DNA of 64,000 nucleotides from JAJEFO01 sp965214325 (GTDB taxonomy: Bacteria; Pseudomonadota; Alphaproteobacteria; Rhodobacterales; Rhodobacteraceae). The notes beneath the pieces were generated by a model, which was given only the letters and a program-made list of their open reading frames with translations, had not been told where the DNA came from and ran no database searches. This document shows, in pieces, positions 52,855-61,585 of the stretch (positions are counted from its first letter, which is position 1; each line of letters opens with the position of its first letter). The position numbers and the translations under genes were made by a program. The stretch covers positions 3,720,001 to 3,784,000 of the forward strand of contig CBDCBG010000006.1 of NCBI GenBank assembly GCA_965214325.1, in the 5' to 3' direction.

Positions 52855-54565
52855 GGGTGTAACCCAAGTTTCTTGTCAGGCGGCGACAGCCTTTCTCGCC
52901 TGCCAGTCCAGGAAATCGGGCAGCCTCAGGTTCATGACGCAACTCTTGAGCCCGAGCATGGCGTTGGCTCCGCGCTCCGACCAGCGGGTGCCGGGACGCT
53001 TCAGCCGCAGCCCGAACTGCCTGCAGCCGCTTTCCACGACGCCGCTTCCGACCTGCATGCCCTGGTCGCGGTACTCGTCGTACCGCATGCGCTCGATGTT
53101 GTTCCTGAAATAGCGACAACAGGCCTTCACCTCCTCATGACGGCCGCTGAAGGGCTCGAGCTCCCGGATCACCTTGGCGACCCGCCCGGCCTCGATGTCC
53201 GCCTTGACGTCCTTGAACCGCCGGTCCCGTTCCGTCTTGTCCGGGAGGATCGCCTTCACGGCGTCGGAGGCGTGTTCGAGGACATGGAACAGATCCAGGA
53301 CGCAGGTGACCTTCCGTCCTCCGAACAGCTCGTCGCAGGTGTTCCGTATCCATTCGGCCCCGTCGGAGATGACGACGAGCTCCCCGGCGTCGTGCAGGCC
53401 GCGGCGAAGCGCCTCCCGGTCAAGGCGCGTGGCGAAACCGGAAGGCTCCGGGCTTGCGGACCGAGCGGCCGCGCTGTCGATGAGGCAGCTGGACGTCTCG
53501 CTGCCCCTGTCCTTCAGCGCCGCGCCGGTCTCCGGATCCCGGCACTCGGCGGTGTACATCACGGCCAGCTTGGCTTCGCGTGTCTTCGAGGTCCCGTCCT
53601 CCTGCTTCCCGGCAACGCCTTCCACGTCACCCTTCCGCATCGGGATCCCGGTCCCGTCGATGGACAGGTACATGCGCGATGCCAATGGCTTGCCTTCGAC
53701 GACCTCCTCCCGCTCGAACCGGAGGACCTCCTCGCCGAGCGCCAGCGACCAGCGCTGCAGCGAGCTCCGGGAGGCGGCCACCCCGGCAAGGTTCGCGATG
53801 TGGCGGCTCGCCGCGTCGAAGCTCATCATCGGCACCGTCTCGGCCATGACGCTCGCCATCCCCGGAGTGAAGGCGCTGCCCTCCAGACCAAGGGCCCGGT
53901 CCAGCGGGAAGCGCCCCTTGCCGCACGACCGGCAATGGAAATGCGTCCGTTCCACCTCGACCCGGCCGAGCCGGGTCAGGAACGACTTCCGCGTCGCCGG
54001 ATGCCGGCGCATCGGCTTGCCGCAGCCCTCGCATTCCGGCGTCGGAAGCATGCCGTCGAGATGCTCCAGGAGCAGCTTCAGCGCCGACGCGCCGCCGCCA
54101 AGGGAACTGTCGCGGAGCGCCCGCTCCACGCCGTCAAGGTCGGGAACGCCGGACGCGAGGGCCGCCGCAAGCTTCGGAAGCTGCGGCCCGAACTCCGCCG
54201 AAACGGCTCCCAGCAGCTCCTGAAGCGTCCCGCCGTCCGGCCTGAAGCCCGCCAGCGGCAGCTCGTCTTCCGTGATGTCGCGGCTCCGCACCTCGCCGCC
54301 CTCCAGCCAGTACTGCGTGAACCCGCCGTCGCGCTCGCGGACCACCGGCGGATGAACCGCCGCCTCGCCTTCCGTCAGTCCTTCCAGATACGCCACCGCG
54401 TCCGGATGCCTGTGCCCTTGGTTCCCTTCGTCCTGCGTCATGGTTCGCGCTCCTGCCCGTTGCCTGAAAACGCGCCGCCGACCGATTCGCCCGGCCGTTG
54501 TCGGACACGCCTCCCCGAACAATGGAGCCAAAAACCAACGGGGTCAAAAAAATTGGGATACACCC
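52855..54565 (-). mobile_element. ISKra4-family insertion sequence, complete, 1711 bp
   Basis: The left end GGGTGTAACCCAAGTTTCTTG and the right end (reverse complement GGGTGTATCCCAATTTTTTTG) are clear terminal repeats. A perfect 9-bp target duplication ACACTGGAT flanks them at 52846-52854 and 54566-54574. A single intact transposase lies on the minus strand. It is related to the element at 3.8 kb but with different ends. Confidence 0.93.
52876..54441 (-). CDS. ISKra4-family transposase
   Basis: A 521-residue DDE transposase. It has the zinc cysteines (CEGCGKP and CRSCGKG), the first aspartate in YLSIDGTGIPM, the second in VISDGAEWI and the glutamate in GSGVVESGC. The start is ATG 54441, preceded by GGCAGGAG; the frame opens further but without homology. 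Overall design matches the transposase at 3.8-5.4 kb, including the shared phrase KQEDGTSKTREAK (the other copy has RQEDGSAKTREAK), so these are sister elements of one family rather than recent copies of each other. Confidence 0.91.
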   Translation of the reverse strand: MTQDEGNQGHRHPDAVAYLEGLTEGEAAVHPPVVRERDGGFTQYWLEGGEVRSRDITEDELPLAGFRPDGGTLQELLGAVSAEFGPQLPKLAAALASGVPDLDGVERALRDSSLGGGASALKLLLEHLDGMLPTPECEGCGKPMRRHPATRKSFLTRLGRVEVERTHFHCRSCGKGRFPLDRALGLEGSAFTPGMASVMAETVPMMSFDAASRHIANLAGVAASRSSLQRWSLALGEEVLRFEREEVVEGKPLASRMYLSIDGTGIPMRKGDVEGVAGKQEDGTSKTREAKLAVMYTAECRDPETGAALKDRGSETSSCLIDSAAARSASPEPSGFATRLDREALRRGLHDAGELVVISDGAEWIRNTCDELFGGRKVTCVLDLFHVLEHASDAVKAILPDKTERDRRFKDVKADIEAGRVAKVIRELEPFSGRHEEVKACCRYFRNNIERMRYDEYRDQGMQVGSGVVESGCRQFGLRLKRPGTRWSERGANAMLGLKSCVMNLRLPDFLDWQARKAVAA

Positions 54566-54645
54566 ACACTGGATTCTGCACGCGCAATTGGCTAAGTTTC
54601 CGCGCAGACCCGGCAAACGGGCGGGCAGGCGGACGAGCAGGACGC

Positions 54646-55812
54646 ATGACGGATATGGTTTACGGCTCGGTCTTCCGCGGGGGCGGCGAGCCAATACTTC
54701 CACGCTGGTGGCGCACCGTCGACAAGTGGTCGATCGGCTGTGTACTGGCGCTGTTTGGCATCGGGTTGCTGCTGGGCCTCGCATCCAGCCCCCCTTTGGC
54801 CGAGCGGCATGGATTGTGGGCGTTCCACTATTTCGAGCGGCAGGTGGCGTACGGAGCCGTCTCGCTCCTGATCATGTTCGCGGTCACTCTCTTGGCTCCG
54901 AGGACTGTTCGACGCGTTGCGGTGCTCGTCTTTCTGGCTTCCTTCGGGGCCATGGTCTTGTTGCCGTTCCTCGGCACTGACTTCGGAAAGGGCGCAGTCC
55001 GGTGGTTTTCCTTCGGATTCGGGTCCGTGCAGCCCTCGGAGTTCCTGAAGCCGGGCTTCATCGTGCTTGTGGGGTGGCTGATCGCCGCGTCCGACGAAGT
55101 TGCAGGTCCCCCGGGCAAGTGTCTTTCCTTCGCACTGGCGCTGACGGTCGTGGCCCTTCTTGCCTTGCAGCCAGACTACGGGCAGGCCTGCCTGCTCTTC
55201 TTTGCATGGGGCGTCATGTACTTCGTGGGAGGCGCTCACTTCCTCCTGCTTCTTCTGGTTGCAGGACTGATCATTTCCTGCGGTGCCCTTGCCTACGAGA
55301 ATTCCGAGCACGTTGCGCGCCGCATCGATGGGTTCCTTTCGACGGAGGTCGATCCAACCACTCAGCTTGGCTACGCGGCGAACGCCATCAGGGAGGGCGG
55401 TCTCTTTGGCGTCGGGGTGGGTGAAGGAACGGTGAAGTGGTCGCTCCCCGACGCTCACACGGATTTCATCATTGCAGTCGCCGCCGAGGAATACGGGCTG
55501 ATCCTCGTCCTTGTCGTCATCCTGCTCTATTCGATCATTGCGTTCCGCTCGCTCTACCGCCTGACGCGTGAGCGCGATCCATTCATTCGGCTCGCCGGCA
55601 CCGGGCTGGCCTGTACCTTCGCAATGCAGGCGCTGATCAACCTGAGTGTTGCGGTCAGGCTCTTGCCCGCCAAGGGCATGACACTGCCCTTCGTGAGCTA
55701 CGGCGGCTCGTCACTGCTTGCCGGCGCGATGCTGGTTGGCATGCTGCTGGCATTTACGCGAACGCGGCCCCAGGGCGACATCAACGGCGGCCTTGCCGGA
55801 ATCGGGCGATGA
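54646..55812 (+). CDS. ftsW: Peptidoglycan glycosyltransferase FtsW
   Basis: The SEDS-family polymerase of septal peptidoglycan at the division site, 388 residues with about ten membrane helices. Family blocks are QPSEFLKPGFIVLVGWLIA, ALQPDYGQACLLFFAWG, the extracellular catalytic loop region with GVGVGEGTVKWSLPDAHTDF and the final LPFVSYGGSSLLAGAM. Start at ATG 54646. The stop overlaps murG by ATGA. Its usual upstream partner murD is absent; nudC and two insertion sequences lie there instead. Confidence 0.95.
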   Translation: MTDMVYGSVFRGGGEPILPRWWRTVDKWSIGCVLALFGIGLLLGLASSPPLAERHGLWAFHYFERQVAYGAVSLLIMFAVTLLAPRTVRRVAVLVFLASFGAMVLLPFLGTDFGKGAVRWFSFGFGSVQPSEFLKPGFIVLVGWLIAASDEVAGPPGKCLSFALALTVVALLALQPDYGQACLLFFAWGVMYFVGGAHFLLLLLVAGLIISCGALAYENSEHVARRIDGFLSTEVDPTTQLGYAANAIREGGLFGVGVGEGTVKWSLPDAHTDFIIAVAAEEYGLILVLVVILLYSIIAFRSLYRLTRERDPFIRLAGTGLACTFAMQALINLSVAVRLLPAKGMTLPFVSYGGSSLLAGAMLVGMLLAFTRTRPQGDINGGLAGIGR

Positions 55813-56897
55813 GTGCGCGCCATCTTGCAATATCCGCCGGGGGAACCGGCGGGCACATGTTTCCGGCTCAGGCCCTGGCCGAGACGATGTTGGCAAGGGG
55901 CTGGCGGATTACGCTCATGACTGATGCCCGGGGCGCACGATATGCAGGCGGGTTCCCTGAACAAGTTGTGGTGCAGAGGGTCGCTAGCGCAACATTCGCG
56001 CGCGGCGGCGCGCCAACGAAGCTTCTCGCACCGCTTGTCATTGCCGTCGGAATTGCGGCGGCAAAGTTCAGGTTTCTGATTGATCGTCCGAGCGCAGTGG
56101 TTGGCTTTGGAGGGTATTCCTCGATTCCCGCACTCGCCGCCGCCTGGGCGCTCCGCATCCCCAGGATGATCCACGAGCAGAACGGCGTCCTCGGTCGGAC
56201 AAACCGGTTGTTTGCACGGCGGGTCGACAAGGTGGCCTGCGGAACATGGCCCACAACCCTGCCAGACGGCGTTTCGGCCTTGCACACCGGAAACCCTGTC
56301 AGGGCGCAGGTGCTGGATCGGGCTGCAGCCGCCTACGAGATTCCGGAACGAGGTCCCTTCTCCATACTGGTGATTGGCGGATCCCAAGGCGCGCGCATTC
56401 TCTCCCAAGTCGTGCCGCCAGCAATCGTGGACCTGAAAGATCTGCTCGCCGCAAACGTGCGCGTCGCGCATCAGGCGCGGCCCGAGGACCTGGCTCGTGT
56501 GAAGGCCGCATATGAGTCTGCATGCATCGAGGCCGATGTCGAACCTTTCTTTGCCGACATTGCCCGGCGGATCGAGAACGCGCATCTCGCAATTGGCCGG
56601 GCGGGAGCCTCAACTGTTGCGGACATTTGCGTCATTGGCCGACCCTCGATCCTGATACCTTATCCGGCAGCGGCAGCGGATCACCAGACCGCGAATGCGC
56701 GCAGTCTTGCCGACGCCGACGCCGCAATCCTCGTACCTGAAGCCGAGCTTGACCCCGCTGCTCTGACAAAGCAGATGCAGGGCGTGCTCGGGACGGTCGG
56801 AACCGCCTCGCGGATGCGGGACAATGCCCTTCGTCTGGCCAAGCCGGACGCGGCGAGCCGCCTGGCTTCCGCAATCGAGCATGTGGCAGGAGTGTGA
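55809..56897 (+). CDS. murG: UDP-N-acetylglucosamine transferase MurG
   Basis: Adds GlcNAc to lipid I to make lipid II at the inner face of the membrane. 362 residues, GT28 fold. The nucleotide loop is SAGGTGGHMFPA at the N-terminus; FGGYSSIPALAAA and HEQNGVLGRTNRLFARRV are acceptor-side blocks; GGSQGARILS and GRAGASTVADI form the UDP-GlcNAc site. Coupled to ftsW by ATGA and followed by murC after one base. Confidence 0.96.
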   Translation: MSARHLAISAGGTGGHMFPAQALAETMLARGWRITLMTDARGARYAGGFPEQVVVQRVASATFARGGAPTKLLAPLVIAVGIAAAKFRFLIDRPSAVVGFGGYSSIPALAAAWALRIPRMIHEQNGVLGRTNRLFARRVDKVACGTWPTTLPDGVSALHTGNPVRAQVLDRAAAAYEIPERGPFSILVIGGSQGARILSQVVPPAIVDLKDLLAANVRVAHQARPEDLARVKAAYESACIEADVEPFFADIARRIENAHLAIGRAGASTVADICVIGRPSILIPYPAAAADHQTANARSLADADAAILVPEAELDPAALTKQMQGVLGTVGTASRMRDNALRLAKPDAASRLASAIEHVAGV

Positions 56898-56898
56898 C

Positions 56899-58317
56899 AT
56901 GAACGCAGCGGTCACCAAGCTACCTACGGAGATGGGTCCGATCCATTTTGTGGGGATCGGGGGAATCGGCATGTCCGGCATTGCCGAGGTGCTGATCGAG
57001 GCAGGCTACGTTGTTCAGGGTTCGGACCTGAAATCCTCGAAAATCACCGAGCGGCTGGCAAGCCTTGGGGCGACGATCTTCGAAGGCCAGCGCGCGGAGA
57101 ATCTGGTGGGGGCCGAAGTCGTCGTCATCTCCTCTGCCATCAAGGCCGGCAACCCGGAACGGGACGAGGCACGACGTCGGGGCCTGCCGGTCGTGAGGCG
57201 GGCTGAAATGCTTGCCGAGCTCATGCGGCTGCGGTCCAACATTGCGGTTGCCGGCACGCACGGGAAAACCACGACGACCACGCTGGTGGCGGCTTTGCTT
57301 GATGCCGGCGGCATTGATCCCACGGTGATCAACGGCGGCATCATTCACGCCTACGGATCGAATGCGCGCGTCGGAAGCGGCGAATGGATGGTGGTTGAAG
57401 CCGACGAATCGGACGGCACCTTCAACCGACTCCCGGCGACAATCGCCATCGTGACGAACATCGACCCGGAGCACATGGAGCATTGGGGGACGATGGAGGA
57501 TCTGCGGAACGGGTTCGAGGAATTCGTGTCGAACATCCCGTTCTATGGACTGGCAGTTCTTTGTATCGATAACCCCGAGGTGCGGGCGCTTGCAGACCGG
57601 GTGACAGACCGGCGAATGATGACCTTCGGTTTCAATGAGGATGCGGACGTGCGGGCGGTGAACCTTCGTTATGAGAATACCGCGGCACGTTTCGACATAG
57701 AGCTTGCCGAGGGGCCGGTGATCAAGGACTGTACGCTGCCGATGCCGGGAAGCCACAACGTCTCCAATACACTCGGTGCCGTGGCAGTGGCGCGGCATCT
57801 GGGCATGAAGGGCTCGGAAATCCGTGAAGCGCTGGCAACGTTCAAGGGCGTCAATCGGCGATTCACGAAAGTGGGCGAAGTTGGAGGCGTCACCATCATC
57901 GACGACTACGGTCATCATCCCGTGGAGATCGCGGCGGTTCTGGCTGCGGCAAGGCAGGCGTTGGCGTCGGGACCTGACACGCGGATAGTCGCGGTCCATC
58001 AACCGCACCGGTATTCGCGGCTATCGGCCCTGTTCGACGAGTTCTGTCGTTGTTTCAGTGATGCTGACGTTGTGGCCATTGCCGATGTCTTTGGCGCTGG
58101 AGAGGACCCGGTTGTCGGAGCCACTCGCGAAGACCTTGTGGCAGGGATCGCGCTTCAGGGGCACAAGGACGCGCGTCCTCTGGAGAACGAGGATGCGCTG
58201 GAATCGCTGGTACGTACGGAGGCTCGACCAGGCGACATCGTTGTGTGCCTGGGAGCCGGCACGATCGGCGCATGGGCTCGCGAGTTGCCGGCTCGGCTGT
58301 CGTCGGACGCCGCATAG
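56899..58317 (+). CDS. murC: UDP-N-acetylmuramate--L-alanine ligase
   Basis: ATP-driven addition of L-alanine to UDP-MurNAc, the first peptide step. 472 residues. An N-terminal Rossmann domain (FVGIGGIGMSGIAEVL) is followed by the ATP loop GTHGKTTTTTLVAALL and the ligase blocks EADESDGTF, NIDPEHMEHW and DDYGHHPVEI. ATG 56899 follows CAGGAG. The expected next genes murB, ddl and ftsQAZ are not present; convergent adenosine kinase follows instead. Confidence 0.96.
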   Translation: MNAAVTKLPTEMGPIHFVGIGGIGMSGIAEVLIEAGYVVQGSDLKSSKITERLASLGATIFEGQRAENLVGAEVVVISSAIKAGNPERDEARRRGLPVVRRAEMLAELMRLRSNIAVAGTHGKTTTTTLVAALLDAGGIDPTVINGGIIHAYGSNARVGSGEWMVVEADESDGTFNRLPATIAIVTNIDPEHMEHWGTMEDLRNGFEEFVSNIPFYGLAVLCIDNPEVRALADRVTDRRMMTFGFNEDADVRAVNLRYENTAARFDIELAEGPVIKDCTLPMPGSHNVSNTLGAVAVARHLGMKGSEIREALATFKGVNRRFTKVGEVGGVTIIDDYGHHPVEIAAVLAAARQALASGPDTRIVAVHQPHRYSRLSALFDEFCRCFSDADVVAIADVFGAGEDPVVGATREDLVAGIALQGHKDARPLENEDALESLVRTEARPGDIVVCLGAGTIGAWARELPARLSSDAA

Positions 58318-58500
58318 GTCGCATGCGCGCCAGACAAACTCCAATTGCGCTTCTTGCATTGCAGTTCGGGCCAGACTGATGCCCGAGCGTGCGAAAGCAA
58401 TGATGCGCGACGGTGTCAGGGCCGGGCTGTCATCCGTCCGGGAACGGCAGGTCCAAGCCTGCTCCGGGCGTCAATGCGGGCGGCATGGGCTTGTGCGGCC

Positions 58501-59481
58501 TCAGATCAGGCCATTTTGCCGAAACAGTTCCTTGAGATCGGCTTCGGGCCGGGCGCCGTAATGGCTGATGACCTCAGTGGCTGCCACGCAGCCCATCCGG
58601 CCAGCGACCTCGAGTGGCTGGTTCGTCGCGTAGCCGTAGAGAAACCCGGCCGCAAACAGATCGCCCGCGCCTGTCGCGTCCACGGGCACGACGGGACTGA
58701 CATCGACACGGGCCGTTTCGTTGCCGCGAACCAGTATCACGTCCTCGCCTGATCGTGTGACGACCGCGAGGCCCGAATCCTCGGCCGCGGATTCCAGAGC
58801 TCCTGAAATCTCGCTCTGATAGAGCGATTCCCATTCGTGCTGGTTGCCAATGACGCAATCGAGCTCGCGAACAAGGCGGCGAAAGTCGTTCCGGTGCCGG
58901 TCAACGCAGATTGGGTCCGAGAGCGCAATGCCTGCCCTCCCGCCTGCGTTTCGGCAGAGCCGCGCCGCCCGTTCGAACGCTTCCTTTCCCTTTGGCTTGT
59001 CATAGAGATAGCCCTCGAGAAAGAGGATTTTCGTAGCGCCCGCCACTTCGTCCGGAACGTCGTCAGGGCCCAGTTCGGACGAGATTCCGAGATAGGTATT
59101 CATGGACCGTTCGCCGTCCGGCGAGACGAAAATCATCGAGCGCGACGTCGGCAGGCTTCCGCCCGCCGCCGGGCCGTTCACGAAATCCGTTCCGCCCTCG
59201 GACAACGAAGATGCGTAGAACTTCCCGAGCGCATCGTCCCGAACGCGCCCGATGAACCCGGTCCTGAGGCCGAGATTGCCGAGCCCGGCCAGCGTGTTCG
59301 CGACCGACCCGCCGGGAGCCTGCACCCTGTCCGCCATCGCGTCGTAGAGTTCTTCGCCGCGCTCGCGCTCCACAAGCTGCATGATGCCCTTCTCGATCCC
59401 CTTGCGCTTGAGAAAGGTATCGTCTGCTGGCGAGATCACGTCGACGATCGCGTTGCCGATGCCAACGATGTCGTAGCTCAT
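58501..59481 (-). CDS. Adenosine kinase (PfkB family)
   Basis: A 326-residue sugar-kinase-fold enzyme. The N-terminal YDIVGIGNAIVDVI and GGSVANTLAGLG form the substrate site; the ATP/anion-hole motif DATGAGDLFAAGFLYG contains the catalytic aspartate. The length and start block match alphaproteobacterial adenosine kinases, but ribokinase-like substrates are possible. ATG 59481 follows AAGGTGG and overlaps the nth stop by ATGA; this nth-kinase pair is common in Rhodobacterales. Confidence 0.87.
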   Translation of the reverse strand: MSYDIVGIGNAIVDVISPADDTFLKRKGIEKGIMQLVERERGEELYDAMADRVQAPGGSVANTLAGLGNLGLRTGFIGRVRDDALGKFYASSLSEGGTDFVNGPAAGGSLPTSRSMIFVSPDGERSMNTYLGISSELGPDDVPDEVAGATKILFLEGYLYDKPKGKEAFERAARLCRNAGGRAGIALSDPICVDRHRNDFRRLVRELDCVIGNQHEWESLYQSEISGALESAAEDSGLAVVTRSGEDVILVRGNETARVDVSPVVPVDATGAGDLFAAGFLYGYATNQPLEVAGRMGCVAATEVISHYGARPEADLKELFRQNGLI

Positions 59482-60122
59482 TCCACCTTGTCCTCGAATT
59501 GGCATAGATCGCGGATCAGGCAAGCGCCGCATTTGGGCTTGCGCGCGACACAGGTGTAACGCCCGTGCAGGATCAGCCAGTGATGGGCGTGGCGCTGGAA
59601 TTCGGCGGGAACATTGTCCTCGATGGCGCGCTCGACCGCATTGACGTCCTTGCCGGGCGCGATCCCGGTCCGGTTGCCGACACGAAAGACATGAGTGTCG
59701 ACCGCCTGCGCAGGATGGCCCCACCACATGTTCAGGACGACATTCGCGGTCTTGCGTCCGACGCCGGGCAGGGATTGCAGGGCGGACCGGGAGGAGGGGA
59801 CTTCGCCGCCATACTCGTCGACAAGGATGCGCGAGAGCCGCATGACGTTCTTGGCCTTGTTGCGATAGAGCCCGATGGACTTGATGTGCTCGATCAGGCC
59901 TTTCTCGCCGAGTTCCAGCATCTTCCGGGGCGTGTCCGCGATCTCGAACAGTTCAAGCGTGGCCTTGTTGACGCCCGCATCCGTCGCTTGGGCGGAAAGA
60001 GCCACGGCTACGACAAGCGTGTAGGCGTTGACGTGCTGAAGTTCGCCCTTGGGCTCGGCCTCAGCTTCGCGGAATCGCGTGAATATCTCGACAAGCGCCT
60101 GGAATGGCAATTGCTTGGCCAT
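59478..60122 (-). CDS. nth: Endonuclease III
   Basis: A base-excision-repair glycosylase/AP lyase for oxidised pyrimidines, 214 residues. The helix-hairpin-helix LPGVGRKTANVVLN carries the catalytic lysine, VDTHVFRVGNR the catalytic aspartate, and the C-terminal CX6CX2CX5C (CVARKPKCGACLIRDLC) binds the 4Fe-4S cluster. The start is ATG 60122 (MAKQLPFQALVEIF); the frame opens upstream without homology. Divergent from the Ada-like gene. Confidence 0.95.
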   Translation of the reverse strand: MAKQLPFQALVEIFTRFREAEAEPKGELQHVNAYTLVVAVALSAQATDAGVNKATLELFEIADTPRKMLELGEKGLIEHIKSIGLYRNKAKNVMRLSRILVDEYGGEVPSSRSALQSLPGVGRKTANVVLNMWWGHPAQAVDTHVFRVGNRTGIAPGKDVNAVERAIEDNVPAEFQRHAHHWLILHGRYTCVARKPKCGACLIRDLCQFEDKVE

Positions 60123-60236
60123 GGGGCGCGTTTCTGGCGGAACAGGGAGTTGACGGCAAGCATTTCTCGCAAGATGCGGGTCGTCATTGGCCTGACGATC
60201 CGTAAGTTCTGGGTCAGGGAGCCAGGGGATGCAAGG

Positions 60237-61088
60237 ATGAAAGCCATGGCGGAATCGGAATCCGGATACCACTACCTGCTTGTCCGACGCGCGATCGAAC
60301 TGATCGATGCGGGTGACCGGGATCTCTCACTGGAAGAGATCGCGTCAGAAATGCATATGAGCCCGGCACACTTCCAGCGGGTATTCAGCCGTTGGGTCGG
60401 GGTTTCGCCCAAGCGCTACCAGCAGTGGCTGAAGCTTGATCACGCAAAGGCGCTTCTGGCCCGGAGGCACACCACGCTTGAAACTGCGGACGAAGTGGGC
60501 CTGTCGGGATCGGGCAGGCTTCACGATCTGTTCGTGCGATGGGAGGCGATGAGTCCCGGCGACTACGCACGGGGCGGGGAGGGACTGGAGATTGCCTGGG
60601 GCTGGTTCGGCAGCCCGTTCGGCCCTGCGCTGGTCATGGGCACCGCAAAGGGCATCTGCGGCATCGGGTTTGCGGCTGAAGCCGGCGCGGGTGCGACGAC
60701 GGCGGATCTGCGGGCGCGCTGGCCGAAGGCTTCATACCAGGAGGATCCTGCAATTCTGGCCCCGATGGCGGAAGCGGCCTTCCTGAAAGGCGGCAGGGCT
60801 GACGGGCAAGTGCCGCTGTTCATGACCGGCGCGCCATTTCAGGTCAAGGTGTGGGAAGCGCTCCTGAACATTCCGACGGGTCACGTGACGACATATTCCG
60901 ACATCGCACGGGCCATTGGAGTTCCAGGGGCCGCCAGGGCCGTTGGAACTGCTGTCGGACGGAATCCGATTTCCTGGCTCATTCCGTGCCATCGCGCGCT
61001 TCGGAAATCCGGTGGCTTGGGGGGATACCATTGGGGCCTGCCCGTGAAGCGCGCCATGCTCGCATGGGAATCCGCCGAAACCGCCTAG
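60237..61088 (+). CDS. AraC-type regulator/methylated-DNA-cysteine methyltransferase (Ada-like)
   Basis: A 283-residue fusion. Residues about 10-105 are an AraC-type helix-turn-helix (LSLEEIASEMHMSPAHFQRVFSRW in two pieces); residues about 115-280 are an O6-alkylguanine methyltransferase with the acceptor cysteine in PCHR (WLIPCHRAL) and the arginine-finger helix VGTAVGRNPIS. The N-terminal zinc-binding phosphotriester-sensing domain of true Ada is lacking, so it cannot sense damage that way. ATG 60237 is preferred; a second ATG lies nine bases on. Divergent from nth, so two repair genes share a control region. Confidence 0.9.
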   Translation: MKAMAESESGYHYLLVRRAIELIDAGDRDLSLEEIASEMHMSPAHFQRVFSRWVGVSPKRYQQWLKLDHAKALLARRHTTLETADEVGLSGSGRLHDLFVRWEAMSPGDYARGGEGLEIAWGWFGSPFGPALVMGTAKGICGIGFAAEAGAGATTADLRARWPKASYQEDPAILAPMAEAAFLKGGRADGQVPLFMTGAPFQVKVWEALLNIPTGHVTTYSDIARAIGVPGAARAVGTAVGRNPISWLIPCHRALRKSGGLGGYHWGLPVKRAMLAWESAETA

Positions 61089-61585
61089 CGTCAGGGCCCA
61101 TGACCGGAAAATGGTGTCGTTCACCCGGTGGCTGTCGGCGCCACGCACCTGACACCGGTTCTGATTCCGTGCGCATCACGCCGGCATTCGGACTTGCGTG
61201 CGTCAGGTCGGCGGGCATGGCGGGGTGGTTCGGCCCGGCTTGGAAGGGCGGGGATCCGACGTGGACCGCGGTTGCCCACTAGATCTGCGGAAGGCGCACC
61301 GCGCGCCTTCGAGCATCGGCCAGTCCAAGGGCGGTATCCGGGGAAGATTGACGAAATGTGCTGAAAGCGACTCCCGTTATCATCCCAGAGACGAGTTCCA
61401 ACGGTCAAGCCTTCGCACCGTGCAGACACGCGTTGAGGAGATAGTGCCTGCCCGAAAATCCTCAAGCCATTGACTCCAATCGATGAATCTTTCATTCTCC
61501 GGATCGAAGACCGGGCCGGAAGTGCCGTTTTCCTGGCCTTTTTGCGCAATTCCGGTTGATTCCGGCAATTCTTCGCGAGGCAGGC
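61089..61585. other. Region between Ada-like gene and ISNCY transposase
   Basis: About 490 bases. No gene is recognised. It must contain the left end of the ISNCY element, probably in the last 200 bases, but I could not match it to a right end. Confidence 0.45.

Noticed and set aside
52810..55812. A 1000-codon plus-strand open frame joined to ftsW
   Set aside because: Its first two thirds are the antisense of the transposase at 52876-54441 and show no domain; only the part from 54646 is FtsW.
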